A stretch of 12,142 bases of DNA from UBA9715 sp964553375 (GTDB lineage Bacteria; Actinomycetota; Coriobacteriia; Coriobacteriales; Eggerthellaceae). Location of the stretch: positions 1 to 12,142 of the forward strand of contig CAZKKN010000051.1 of NCBI GenBank assembly GCA_964553375.1. Direction: 5' to 3'. The translations under genes were made by a program, and so were the position numbers. A model generated the notes under the pieces. That model was not told the DNA's origin. It was given only the letters and a program-made list of their open reading frames with translations, and made no database searches. Positions 1-5,795 of the stretch are shown here, one piece after another; position 1 is the first letter of the stretch, and each line of letters starts with the position of its first letter.

Positions 1-40
1 GTCCCCGTCCCCCATATGCCATCATCCCCGTCCCCTGACA
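1..40. repeat. CCCCGTCCCC direct repeat at the window edge
   Basis: The 11-mer TCCCCGTCCCC occurs at 2-12 and again at 25-35, a period of 23 bp. On the other strand it reads GGGGACGGGGA, followed at 36-40 by the complement of TGTCA. GGGGACGGG/TGTCA-type intergenic repeats are scattered through many bacterial genomes, some near REP-associated tyrosine transposases. That comparison is from memory. The element is cut by the window edge, so its full extent cannot be seen. Confidence 0.4.
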
Positions 41-63
41 TAATCCCAGTGCAAGCAATGAGG

Positions 64-162
64 TGCGCCGAAGGTCGACGGCGATTCTGCAGACCAAGAA
101 ATCCGTGGTATAACTCACCGCGGATTTCGATGGTCGAAGCCAAGCCGGAGACCTTCGGCGCA
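64..162. repeat. 99-bp imperfect palindrome downstream of glnN
   Basis: The outer arms are a perfect 13-bp inverted repeat: TGCGCCGAAGGTC at 64-76 and its complement at 150-162. Inside it, in register around the same centre (about 113), CGGC at 79-82 pairs with GCCG at 144-147, and a 12-bp stem at 98-109 pairs with 117-128 (one G-U type pair) around a 7-base loop. The shared symmetry centre suggests one long folded element rather than unrelated hairpins. It could be a REP/MITE-like repeat or the structured 3' end of the glnN transcript. Confidence 0.55.
98..128 (-). terminator. Candidate transcription terminator of glnN
   Basis: On the minus strand a hairpin begins 43 bases past the glnN stop codon. 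It has a 12-bp stem (one mismatch or wobble), a 7-base loop and an A-rich 5' base, and its 3' side ends in TTTCTT. The U tract is short and interrupted, so termination strength is uncertain. The hairpin is the central stem of the larger palindrome at 64-162. Confidence 0.4.
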
Positions 163-171
163 TTCTCCGTT

Positions 172-2256
172 TTAGCAGTAGAACAGGATCTTGTTGTAAG
201 TTGGCAGCGGCCACGCTTCGGTGGATACGATGCCCTCCATGTCATCGGTGATGACCCGCAGCCCGTCCATGGCTGCAAGCACGTCGTCGTGGAAGCATCG
301 GGCTTTAAGGTAGGCATCCTCGATGCCTTGTGCCTTCGCCAGCGCCTCGTCCAGCACGTCGATGGCATCGTACATGGTATTGGCGCCGTCGTTCAAACGG
401 GTGAGCAACCGCAGGTCGGCTGTGGGCTCCAGCTCAGGATCCGCCTGGCGCTTGGCGTTGATGGTTTGGGCGACGGATTCCGCATAGCCGGTCACCGCGG
501 GCACGATCTTACGCTTCACCATATGGCTCATGGTCTGGCCCTCGATGTTGATCAGCTTGGAATACGTGTCCAGTTTCACCTCGTAGCGAGCGCGGTTCTC
601 GGCTTCGTTCAAAACGCCGAACTCCTCGAAAAGCTCCAAGTTCTTCTCGTCCAGCATGTGCGGGGCGGCATCGACCAGGGAGCGCAGGTTCGAAAGCCCG
701 CGGCGCTGCGCCTCTTCAATCCATTCATCGGCATATCCATCGCCGTTGAAGATGATGCGTTGATGCGCGGTCAAGGTATCGCGCACCCATTCGAAAGCGG
801 CCTTCTCGAAATCCGGCGCGCCTTCTACGGCCTGGATGAAATTCTTCAGCGACTTGGCCACGATGGTGTTCAAAATGGTATTGGCATCGGCCAGGTTCAC
901 TTGGCTGCCCGGCATACGGAACTCGAACTTATTGCCGGTGAAGGCGAAAGGCGAGGTGCGGTTGCGGTCGGTGTTGTCGCGCTCGAAGCTGGGCAGCACG
1001 TCCACGCCCAGGTCCATGAAGACCTTCTCCACTCCTTCGTCCTCTTCGCCCTTTATGATGGCATCCACCACGCGACCCAGCTCATCGCCGAGGAAGATGG
1101 AGATGATCGCCGGGGGCGCCTCGTTGGCTCCCAGGCGATGGTCGTTGCCTGCCGAGGCCACGGAGATGCGCAGCAGGTCCTGGTAGTCATCCACCGCCTC
1201 TATCACTGCGGTTAGGAACACCAGGAAACGCAGGTTCTGAGCAGGGGTATTGCCTGGGTCGAGCAGGTTCTCCTCGTCGGTGGCAATGGACCAGTTGTTA
1301 TGCTTGCCGGAGCCGTTGATGCCCTCGAACGGCTTCTCGTGCTGCAGGCACACCAGGCCATGGTGGCTGGCCAGGGTGCGCATGAGCTCCATGGTGAGCA
1401 AGTTGTGGTCGATGGCCACGTTGGAAAGGGTGAACATGGGAGCGAGCTCATGCTGGCAAGGGGCAACCTCGTTATGCTTGGTCTTGGCGGCAACGCCCAG
1501 CTTCCACAGCTCCTCGTCAAGCTCCTTCATGAACTCGTTCACCGTGGGGCGGATAGCGCCGAAGTAGTGCTCCTCCATCTCCTGGCCCTTGCAGGGCGGC
1601 GCGCCGAAGAGGGTGCGGCCGGTCAGGATGAGGTCTTGGCGCTGCTCATAGTCTGATTCCTTGATCAGGAAGTACTCCTGTTCGGCGCCGACGGTGGTGG
1701 TGACCCGGGGGACGTGGGTGCCGAAAAGCTCCAGCACCTTCACCGCCTGGCGGCTGACCGCTTCCATGGAACGCAGAAGCGGGGTCTTCTTGTCCAGAGC
1801 CTCGCCGGTGTAGCTGCAGAATGCCGTGGGGATGCAGAGCACCTCATCTTTGATGAAGGCGTAGCTTGTGGGATCCCAAGCGGTATAGCCGCGGGCCTCA
1901 AAGGTAGCGCGGATGCCCCCGCTGGGGAAAGATGATGCGTCAGGCTCCCCTTGGATGAGCGCCTTGCCGCTGAAGGTCATGATGGCCCGGCCATCGCTTT
2001 GCGGGTCGATGAAGGAGTCATGCTTCTCGGACGTGATGCCCGAGAGCGGCTGGAACCAGTGGGTGTAGTGGGTAGCGCCGTTCGCCACGGCCCATTCCTT
2101 CATGGCATGGGCAACCACGTTGGCGACCTCTTCATCCAGCGGTTCGCCTTCCTTGATCGTCTTGCTTAAGGCCTTGTAGGTAGCCGATGGCAAGAGCTCC
2201 TGCATAGTGTGGTCGTTGAACACCAACGTGCCGTATTCTTCCGCGATGCGTCCCAT
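172..2256 (-). CDS. glnN: Type III glutamine synthetase (GSIII)
   Basis: Makes glutamine from glutamate, ammonium and ATP in the cytoplasm. The protein has 694 residues, matching the roughly 700-residue GSIII family and much longer than GSI (about 470). Visible family blocks are HYTHWFQPLSG with EKHD (about 63-80), the metal-site GAEQEYF (190-196), KHNEVAPCQHELAP (260-273), NGSGKHNNWS (314-323), FAFTGNKFEFRMPGS (437-451) and the C-terminal WPLPTYNKILF. The residues after about 520 are the helical C-terminal domain typical of GSIII. I chose the ATG at 2256 because AAAGGAAA lies 5 bases upstream and family homology starts there; an open frame continues 44 codons further but has no family similarity. 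The gene lies 150 bp downstream of purF on the same strand, with no convincing terminator between, so read-through from purF is possible. Nitrogen regulation is suggested by the half-site pair at 2335-2350. Product assignment is secure; regulation is inferred. Confidence 0.95.
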   Translation of the reverse strand: MGRIAEEYGTLVFNDHTMQELLPSATYKALSKTIKEGEPLDEEVANVVAHAMKEWAVANGATHYTHWFQPLSGITSEKHDSFIDPQSDGRAIMTFSGKALIQGEPDASSFPSGGIRATFEARGYTAWDPTSYAFIKDEVLCIPTAFCSYTGEALDKKTPLLRSMEAVSRQAVKVLELFGTHVPRVTTTVGAEQEYFLIKESDYEQRQDLILTGRTLFGAPPCKGQEMEEHYFGAIRPTVNEFMKELDEELWKLGVAAKTKHNEVAPCQHELAPMFTLSNVAIDHNLLTMELMRTLASHHGLVCLQHEKPFEGINGSGKHNNWSIATDEENLLDPGNTPAQNLRFLVFLTAVIEAVDDYQDLLRISVASAGNDHRLGANEAPPAIISIFLGDELGRVVDAIIKGEEDEGVEKVFMDLGVDVLPSFERDNTDRNRTSPFAFTGNKFEFRMPGSQVNLADANTILNTIVAKSLKNFIQAVEGAPDFEKAAFEWVRDTLTAHQRIIFNGDGYADEWIEEAQRRGLSNLRSLVDAAPHMLDEKNLELFEEFGVLNEAENRARYEVKLDTYSKLINIEGQTMSHMVKRKIVPAVTGYAESVAQTINAKRQADPELEPTADLRLLTRLNDGANTMYDAIDVLDEALAKAQGIEDAYLKARCFHDDVLAAMDGLRVITDDMEGIVSTEAWPLPTYNKILFYC

Positions 2257-2259
2257 GGG

Positions 2260-2267
2260 TTTCCTTT
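2260..2267 (-). promoter_or_regulatory. glnN ribosome binding site
   Basis: AAAGGAAA on the minus strand, with the AAAGGA core 5 bases before the ATG at 2256. It decides the start: the in-frame upstream ATG at 2388 would add 44 residues unlike any GSIII N terminus. Confidence 0.7.
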
Positions 2268-2331
2268 CGTCAGGGGCTTTTCCTGTATCCGACGATAGGT
2301 TTCCAATGTTTCGAGCGGTTTTCGCGGGGCT

Positions 2332-2360
2332 CTTGTAACGAGATGTTAACGAAGGTGCAA
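2332..2360 (-). promoter_or_regulatory. Candidate glnN promoter
   Basis: On the minus strand TTGCAC (2355-2360) and TACAAG (2332-2337) are separated by exactly 17 bp. The -10 matches TATAAT at four of six positions and the -35 matches TTGACA at its first three. The predicted start near 2325 would give a leader of about 70 bases. The GTAAC/TTAAC pair at 2335-2350 overlaps the spacer and the -10. The match is modest, and other start sites nearer the gene are possible. Confidence 0.3.
2335..2350. promoter_or_regulatory. Candidate nitrogen-regulator box upstream of glnN
   Basis: On the plus strand GTAAC (2335-2339), six bases, TTAAC (2346-2350): two half-sites with an 11-bp period. The same half-sites in opposite order occur upstream of gdhA at 4030-4045. 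Actinobacterial GlnR, an OmpR-family regulator, is described as binding GTnAC-n6-GaAAc; the first half fits fully and the second keeps AAC. That a GlnR-like protein acts here is inference. Confidence 0.35.
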
Positions 2361-2406
2361 AAGAACCTGCAGCCCCAGCCCGGGCCACGGTGTGCTTGCC
2401 GATTCC

Positions 2407-3837
2407 CTAGATGCCGGCTTGCTGGCGCAAGCGCTCAGGCAACTCAACCGGGTAACGCCCGCTGAAGCAGGCATCACAAAATCCCTGGTGGTTCGCATGC
2501 ACAGCCTGGCAAAGCCCTTCCAAGCTGATATAGGAAAGCGAATCGCAGCCGATGAACGCCCGGGTCTCTTCCAGGCTGCGCGTTGCGGCGATGAGCTGGT
2601 CGCGCGTATCGGTGTCTATGCCGAAAAAGCACGGCCAGCGCACCTCGGGGCTCACGATGCGCAGATGCACCTCGGCGGCCCCGGCACTGCGGAGCATCTC
2701 CACGAGCTTCTGCGAGGTATTGCCGCGCACGATGGAGTCATCGATCACCACCAGGCGTTTGCCGGCGATGACCGATGGCAGCGGGTTCAGCTTGATGCGG
2801 ATGCCCATCTGGCGCATCTGCTGGGTGGGCTGGATGAACGTGCGGCCCACATAGCGGTTCTTCACGATGCCCTCCGCGTAGGGGATGCCGCTTGCGGCCG
2901 CATAGCCGAGGGCGGGGACGATGCCGGAATCGGGGACGCCCAGCACCAGATCGGCATCTGCGGGTGCCTCGCGGGCCAGGGTCTCACCCATGCGTCGCCG
3001 GGCCTCGTAGACCACTTCGCCATCGATCATCGAATCCGGACGGGCGAAGTATACATACTCGAAGATGCAGCTGGCGCGCTTGCCGGGAATCTCCGCCTTC
3101 TCCGAGCAAAGGCCATCGGCTCCGATGCGCAGGATCTCGCCGGGCTCTATGTCGCGGACGAGTCGGGCGCCCACGGCATCCAGCCCGCAGCTCTCGCTTG
3201 CCACAGCCCAACCGCGCCCTTCGGGAAGCTCGCCGAGGCATAAGGGGCGGATGCCATTGGGGTCGCGGAAGGCATAGAGGGCTTCGGCGGTGATGAGCAC
3301 GATGGCATAGGCGCCGTGGAGCTTCTCCATCATGAAGCGGATGCCATCGCGAAGATGCCCCGTGCGCAGGGTCTCCACGCCGATGATCTGGGCAGCCACC
3401 TCGCTGTCGGTGTTGGAATGGAGCTGCACGCCTTGGGAGGCGAGCCATGCACGCTGTGGCTTCGTATCCACAAGGGTCCCGTTGTGGGCTACGGCCATGA
3501 CCTCGTCGCCTAAGGCGGAGATATGGGGCTGAGCGCTCGCCCAACTGCCGCCTCCTGCTGTGGAGTAACGGGTGTGGCCGATAGCCGTGTTGCCATTCAG
3601 GGTGCCAAGCACCTCCTCGTTGAAGATCTGATCCACGAGCCCTAGATCCTTATGGACGAGCACTGTCTCCCCGTCGCCTACGGCTATGCCTGCCGACTCC
3701 TGCCCCCGGTGCTGCAGCGCTTGGAGACCGAAGACGGTCAAGCGCGCCACGTCCTCGCCCGGGGCATACACGCCGAAAACCGCGCAGGCCTCCTCCGGTC
3801 TGTCGGGGCGCGTTCCCGGGATTATCGATGAAGCCAT
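2407..3837 (-). CDS. purF: Amidophosphoribosyltransferase (glutamine PRPP amidotransferase)
   Basis: Catalyses the first committed step of purine synthesis: PRPP plus glutamine gives phosphoribosylamine, glutamate and pyrophosphate. The protein has 476 residues, a normal length. The N-terminal Ntn-hydrolase glutaminase domain shows EEACAVFGVY with candidate nucleophile Cys18 behind a 17-residue propeptide, LQHRGQESAGI (41-51), TRYSTAGG (89-96) and AHNG (117-120). The C-terminal phosphoribosyltransferase domain has the PRPP loop VVIDDSIVRGNT (363-374) and KNRYVGRTFIQP (326-337). Cys257, Cys403, Cys454 and Cys457 match the four [4Fe-4S] ligands known from Bacillus PurF, so this is the iron-sulfur, propeptide-processed type. 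The start is supported by AAGGAGG at 3842-3848, 4 bases before the ATG. The usual partner purM is not next to it; the following gene is glnN, which supplies its glutamine. It is divergent from gdhA. Confidence 0.97.
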   Translation of the reverse strand: MASSIIPGTRPDRPEEACAVFGVYAPGEDVARLTVFGLQALQHRGQESAGIAVGDGETVLVHKDLGLVDQIFNEEVLGTLNGNTAIGHTRYSTAGGGSWASAQPHISALGDEVMAVAHNGTLVDTKPQRAWLASQGVQLHSNTDSEVAAQIIGVETLRTGHLRDGIRFMMEKLHGAYAIVLITAEALYAFRDPNGIRPLCLGELPEGRGWAVASESCGLDAVGARLVRDIEPGEILRIGADGLCSEKAEIPGKRASCIFEYVYFARPDSMIDGEVVYEARRRMGETLAREAPADADLVLGVPDSGIVPALGYAAASGIPYAEGIVKNRYVGRTFIQPTQQMRQMGIRIKLNPLPSVIAGKRLVVIDDSIVRGNTSQKLVEMLRSAGAAEVHLRIVSPEVRWPCFFGIDTDTRDQLIAATRSLEETRAFIGCDSLSYISLEGLCQAVHANHQGFCDACFSGRYPVELPERLRQQAGI

Positions 3838-3905
3838 GGGGCCTCCTTGTTCGCCACTGATGCTTCCGGTGCTTTCTCTGGTTCGCAGGCCATGGTAGAG
3901 CTTTT

Positions 3906-3915
3906 CCGTTAACGG
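3906..3915. promoter_or_regulatory. CCGTTAACGG palindrome upstream of purF
   Basis: A perfect 10-bp palindrome about 70 bp before the purF start, just upstream of the weak -10 candidate TACCAT. The position would suit a regulator of purF. It is short enough to be chance, and no known purine operator matches it. Confidence 0.25.
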
Positions 3916-4029
3916 CAGGTTTCACGAAGCCCCTCTCGTTGCCCCATCGCCCGCACCGGCGCCCGCACCGATTTTTCGCCTGGCCACCTGGGGGCTTCGC
4001 TCCGAAAGGCCGAGGCCGCTCAAGGCGAT

Positions 4030-4045
4030 TTAACAATCCTGTAAC
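4030..4045 (+). promoter_or_regulatory. Candidate nitrogen-regulator box upstream of gdhA
   Basis: TTAAC (4030-4034), six bases, GTAAC (4041-4045), again with an 11-bp period. Against GTnAC-n6-GaAAc it mismatches only one position in each half. Its centre is 41-42 bp before the start predicted from the -10 at 4067-4072, which is where a class II activator sits. The glnN upstream region has the same half-sites swapped. Regulator identity is inferred. Confidence 0.4.
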
Positions 4046-4066
4046 GCGCGCGCGGAGGCGCTTTCC

Positions 4067-4072
4067 TAGAAT
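4067..4072 (+). promoter_or_regulatory. gdhA -10 element
   Basis: TAGAAT matches TATAAT at five of six positions and predicts a start near 4079 and a leader of about 82 bases. No -35 is present; the equivalent place is an alternating CG run (4045-4054). That fits a promoter depending on an activator bound at 4030-4045. Confidence 0.4.
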
Positions 4073-4160
4073 CTCTTTTGGATAAGCGGGCCCAGGCTCG
4101 TTTTGGCTGTTCAGCCTTACGGCTGCGGTCGGTCAGGAGAATAAGGAAAAGGAGGGGCTT

Positions 4161-5492
4161 ATGTCCTACGTAGATGACGTGATTGCGAGCGTCAAGGAGA
4201 AGAACGCCGAGCAACCGGAGTTCATCCAGGCAGTGACCGAGGTGCTCGATTCCCTGCGCGTGGTGGTGGAAAGCGAGCCGGCCTATCAGAAGGCCGCGCT
4301 GCTTGAGCGCATGGTGGAGCCCGAGCGCATCATCCAGTTCCGCGTGCCCTGGGTCGACGACGATGGCCAGGTGCATGTGAACCGCGGCTTCCGTGTGCAG
4401 TTCAACAGCGCTATCGGCCCTTACAAAGGCGGTCTTCGCCTGCATCCGTCGGTGAATCTGGGCATCATCAAATTCCTCGGCTTCGAGCAGGTGTTCAAGA
4501 ACAGTCTCACCACCCTCCCCATGGGCGGCGGCAAAGGCGGCTCCGATTTCGACCCCAAAGGCAAATCCGACAACGAGATCATGCGCTTCTGCCAGTCGTT
4601 CATGAATGAGCTTTATCGCCACATCGGCCCCAATACCGACGTGCCCGCCGGCGACATCGGCACAGGCGCTCGCGAGATCGGTTATATGTTCGGTCAGTAC
4701 AAGAAGATCGTGAACGAGTTCACCGGCGTGCTCACGGGCAAGGGCCTGTCTTTCGGCGGCTCCCTGGCTCGCACCGAGGCCACGGGTTATGGCCTGGTGT
4801 ACCTGGTGGCGGAGTATCTGAAATCCGTGGGTGATAGCTTCGCGGGTAAGACCGTGGACGTGTCCGGCGCGGGCAACGTTGCCATCTATGCGATCCAGAA
4901 GGTCCATCAGCTGGGTGGCAAGGTGGTCACCTGCTCCGATTCCACTGGCTGGATCCACGACCCCGAGGGCATCGATGTGGAGTTGTTGAAGCAGGTCAAG
5001 GAAGTGGAGCGCGCTCGCTTGACCGAGTACGCCGCCCGTCGCAGTTCGGCGGAATACCACGAGGGCCGCGGCGTGTGGGCGGTGCCTTGCGACATCGCGC
5101 TTCCCTGCGCTACCCAAAACGAGCTGCTCATCGACGACGCTAAGACGCTGGTGGCCAATGGGACCAAGGTGGTGGCTGAAGGCGCCAACATGCCCACCAC
5201 GTTGGACGCGACGGCCTACCTGCAGGAAAACGGCGTGGTGTTCTTCCCGGGCAAGGCGGCCAATGCCGGTGGCGTGGCCACATCGGGCCTTGAGATGTCC
5301 CAGAACTCCGAGCGCCTTTCCTGGACTTTCGAGGAAGTGGATGAGAAGCTCCACGGCATCATGCGCAAGATCTTCCATTCCATCGATGACGCCGCCCGCG
5401 AATACGGCATGGAGGGCAACTACGTGGCCGGTGCCAACATCGCCGGTTTCAAGAAAGTCGCCGATGCCATGATGGCCCAAGGCGTGGTGTAA
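4161..5492 (+). CDS. gdhA: Glutamate dehydrogenase, probably NADP-dependent
   Basis: Interconverts 2-oxoglutarate plus ammonium and glutamate; the usual role of this type is ammonium assimilation. The protein has 443 residues, the length of hexameric class I enzymes. Family blocks include GPYKGGLRLHP (86-96), LPMGGGKGGSDFDPKGKSD (119-137), PAGDIGTGAREIGYMFGQY (162-180) and GANMPTT (341-347). Lys89, Lys113, catalytic Lys125, Asp165 and Ser380 fall on the numbering I recall for the Clostridium symbiosum enzyme, so the active site is intact. The Rossmann segment has SGAGNVA (235-241), and the second strand ends in SDSTG (259-263), the form usual in NADP enzymes; cofactor choice is therefore inferred. 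AAAAGGAGG at 4147-4155 lies 5 bases before the ATG. A strong terminator 33 bases after the stop suggests a single-gene unit, divergent from purF. Confidence 0.97.
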   Translation: MSYVDDVIASVKEKNAEQPEFIQAVTEVLDSLRVVVESEPAYQKAALLERMVEPERIIQFRVPWVDDDGQVHVNRGFRVQFNSAIGPYKGGLRLHPSVNLGIIKFLGFEQVFKNSLTTLPMGGGKGGSDFDPKGKSDNEIMRFCQSFMNELYRHIGPNTDVPAGDIGTGAREIGYMFGQYKKIVNEFTGVLTGKGLSFGGSLARTEATGYGLVYLVAEYLKSVGDSFAGKTVDVSGAGNVAIYAIQKVHQLGGKVVTCSDSTGWIHDPEGIDVELLKQVKEVERARLTEYAARRSSAEYHEGRGVWAVPCDIALPCATQNELLIDDAKTLVANGTKVVAEGANMPTTLDATAYLQENGVVFFPGKAANAGGVATSGLEMSQNSERLSWTFEEVDEKLHGIMRKIFHSIDDAAREYGMEGNYVAGANIAGFKKVADAMMAQGVV

Positions 5493-5525
5493 GCTTCGCC
5501 TTTCGCGATACGCTCTCTCTTCTTT

Positions 5526-5561
5526 GGGGCCGCGGTTCGTCCGCGGCTCCTTCCTTTTTTT
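5526..5561 (+). terminator. Intrinsic terminator of gdhA
   Basis: Stem GGGGCCGCGG (5526-5535) with CCGCGGCTCC (5541-5550) around a 5-base loop; all ten positions pair, one as a G-U. It is followed by TTCCTTTTTTT (5551-5561). This is a textbook rho-independent terminator 33 bases after the stop codon. Confidence 0.92.
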
Positions 5562-5582
5562 GCGCTAGTCGGTTTTTGCTGA

Positions 5583-5713
5583 GATTTGAGCGAGAAAAGG
5601 CCTCGAGAGTATGATTCGGAGCGCGTAATAGCGGATTATTCTGTACTTTCGAGCTCGAGAGTATGATTCTTCTCAGCGCAATCATACTCTCGAGGCCTTT
5701 TCTCGCCCAAATC
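5583..5713. repeat. 131-bp inverted-repeat element with a third internal core copy
   Basis: The left arm (5583-5616) and right arm (5680-5713) are complementary at 33 of 34 positions; the only mismatch is 5589/5707. The 16-mer CTCGAGAGTATGATTC from the left arm (5602-5617) recurs in the same direction at 5654-5669. That inner copy can pair with the right arm (5654-5668 with 5680-5694, loop 11), an alternative to the outer 34-bp stem. The centre also has the palindrome TCGAGCTCGA (5649-5658). No target-site duplication is visible at the ends. It lies after the gdhA terminator and before the next promoter, so it may act as DNA or be a non-autonomous repeat. Confidence 0.85.
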
Positions 5714-5759
5714 CATCCGATTACTTGCTTTCGCTTTTGGGTGGGAGCACCGCGCGCCG

Positions 5760-5768
5760 TGGTATCAT
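5760..5768 (+). promoter_or_regulatory. Extended -10 promoter of the lipoprotein gene
   Basis: TGGTATCAT is a TGn extended -10 with a hexamer matching TATAAT at five of six positions. No -35 stands at 16-18 bp. The predicted start, near 5775, gives a leader of about 20 bases. The permease promoter at 6250-6258 differs from it by one base. Confidence 0.55.
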
Positions 5769-5783
5769 CGTTCCAAGTCGATG

Positions 5784-5788
5784 AAAGG
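5784..5788 (+). promoter_or_regulatory. Ribosome binding site fixing the lipoprotein start
   Basis: AAAGG is 7 bases before the GTG at 5796, a normal spacing. It overlaps the in-frame ATG at 5781 and lies 1 base before the ATG at 5790, so neither of those can use it. Confidence 0.55.
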
Positions 5789-5795
5789 TATGACC

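Larger units (their letters stand above)
3838..4160. other. Divergent purF/gdhA control region
   Basis: A 323-bp gap without a gene. Read toward purF it holds the AAGGAGG ribosome site at 3842-3848, a possible -10 TACCAT (minus strand, 3892-3897) and the perfect palindrome CCGTTAACGG at 3906-3915. In the middle, GCCCGCACCG is repeated at 3949-3958 and 3961-3970. Read toward gdhA it holds the TTAAC/GTAAC box at 4030-4045, an alternating (CG)5 run at 4045-4054, the -10 candidate TAGAAT at 4067-4072, a short hairpin at 4112-4125 and the gdhA ribosome site. Neither promoter has a recognisable -35. Confidence 0.6.
5493..5795. other. Spacer between gdhA and the lipoprotein gene
   Basis: A gap of about 300 bp. 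It holds the gdhA terminator (5526-5561), the inverted-repeat element (5583-5713), an extended -10 promoter (5760-5768) and the lipoprotein ribosome site (5784-5788). The open frames across the element, such as 5663-5872, look like chance and overlap the lipoprotein gene in another frame. Confidence 0.6.

Noticed and set aside
16..1215. Long plus-strand open frame (399 codons) opposite glnN
   Set aside because: It lies antisense to a clear GSIII coding region and shows no recognisable domain; high GC at third codon positions commonly opens antisense frames.
2257..2388. N-terminal extension of glnN to an upstream ATG
   Set aside because: The 44 extra residues do not resemble GSIII, the stretch contains the candidate promoter, and a proper ribosome site precedes the ATG at 2256.
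2392..3243. Open frame of 283 codons antisense to purF
   Set aside because: Antisense shadow of a fully recognised gene, with no ribosome site and no recognisable protein family.
3905..3925. Cobalamin-riboswitch-like 3' box before purF
   Set aside because: The minus strand contains GAAACCTGCCG, which resembles the conserved 3' element, but the GCCACTG box and the rest of the core are absent, and purF is not a usual target.
4020..5480. Open frame of 486 codons antisense to the whole of gdhA
   Set aside because: The gdhA strand has an intact active site, ribosome site and terminator. The antisense product is His/Leu-rich without a domain. Antisense frames opposite glutamate dehydrogenase genes have been noted before and are best treated as composition effects.
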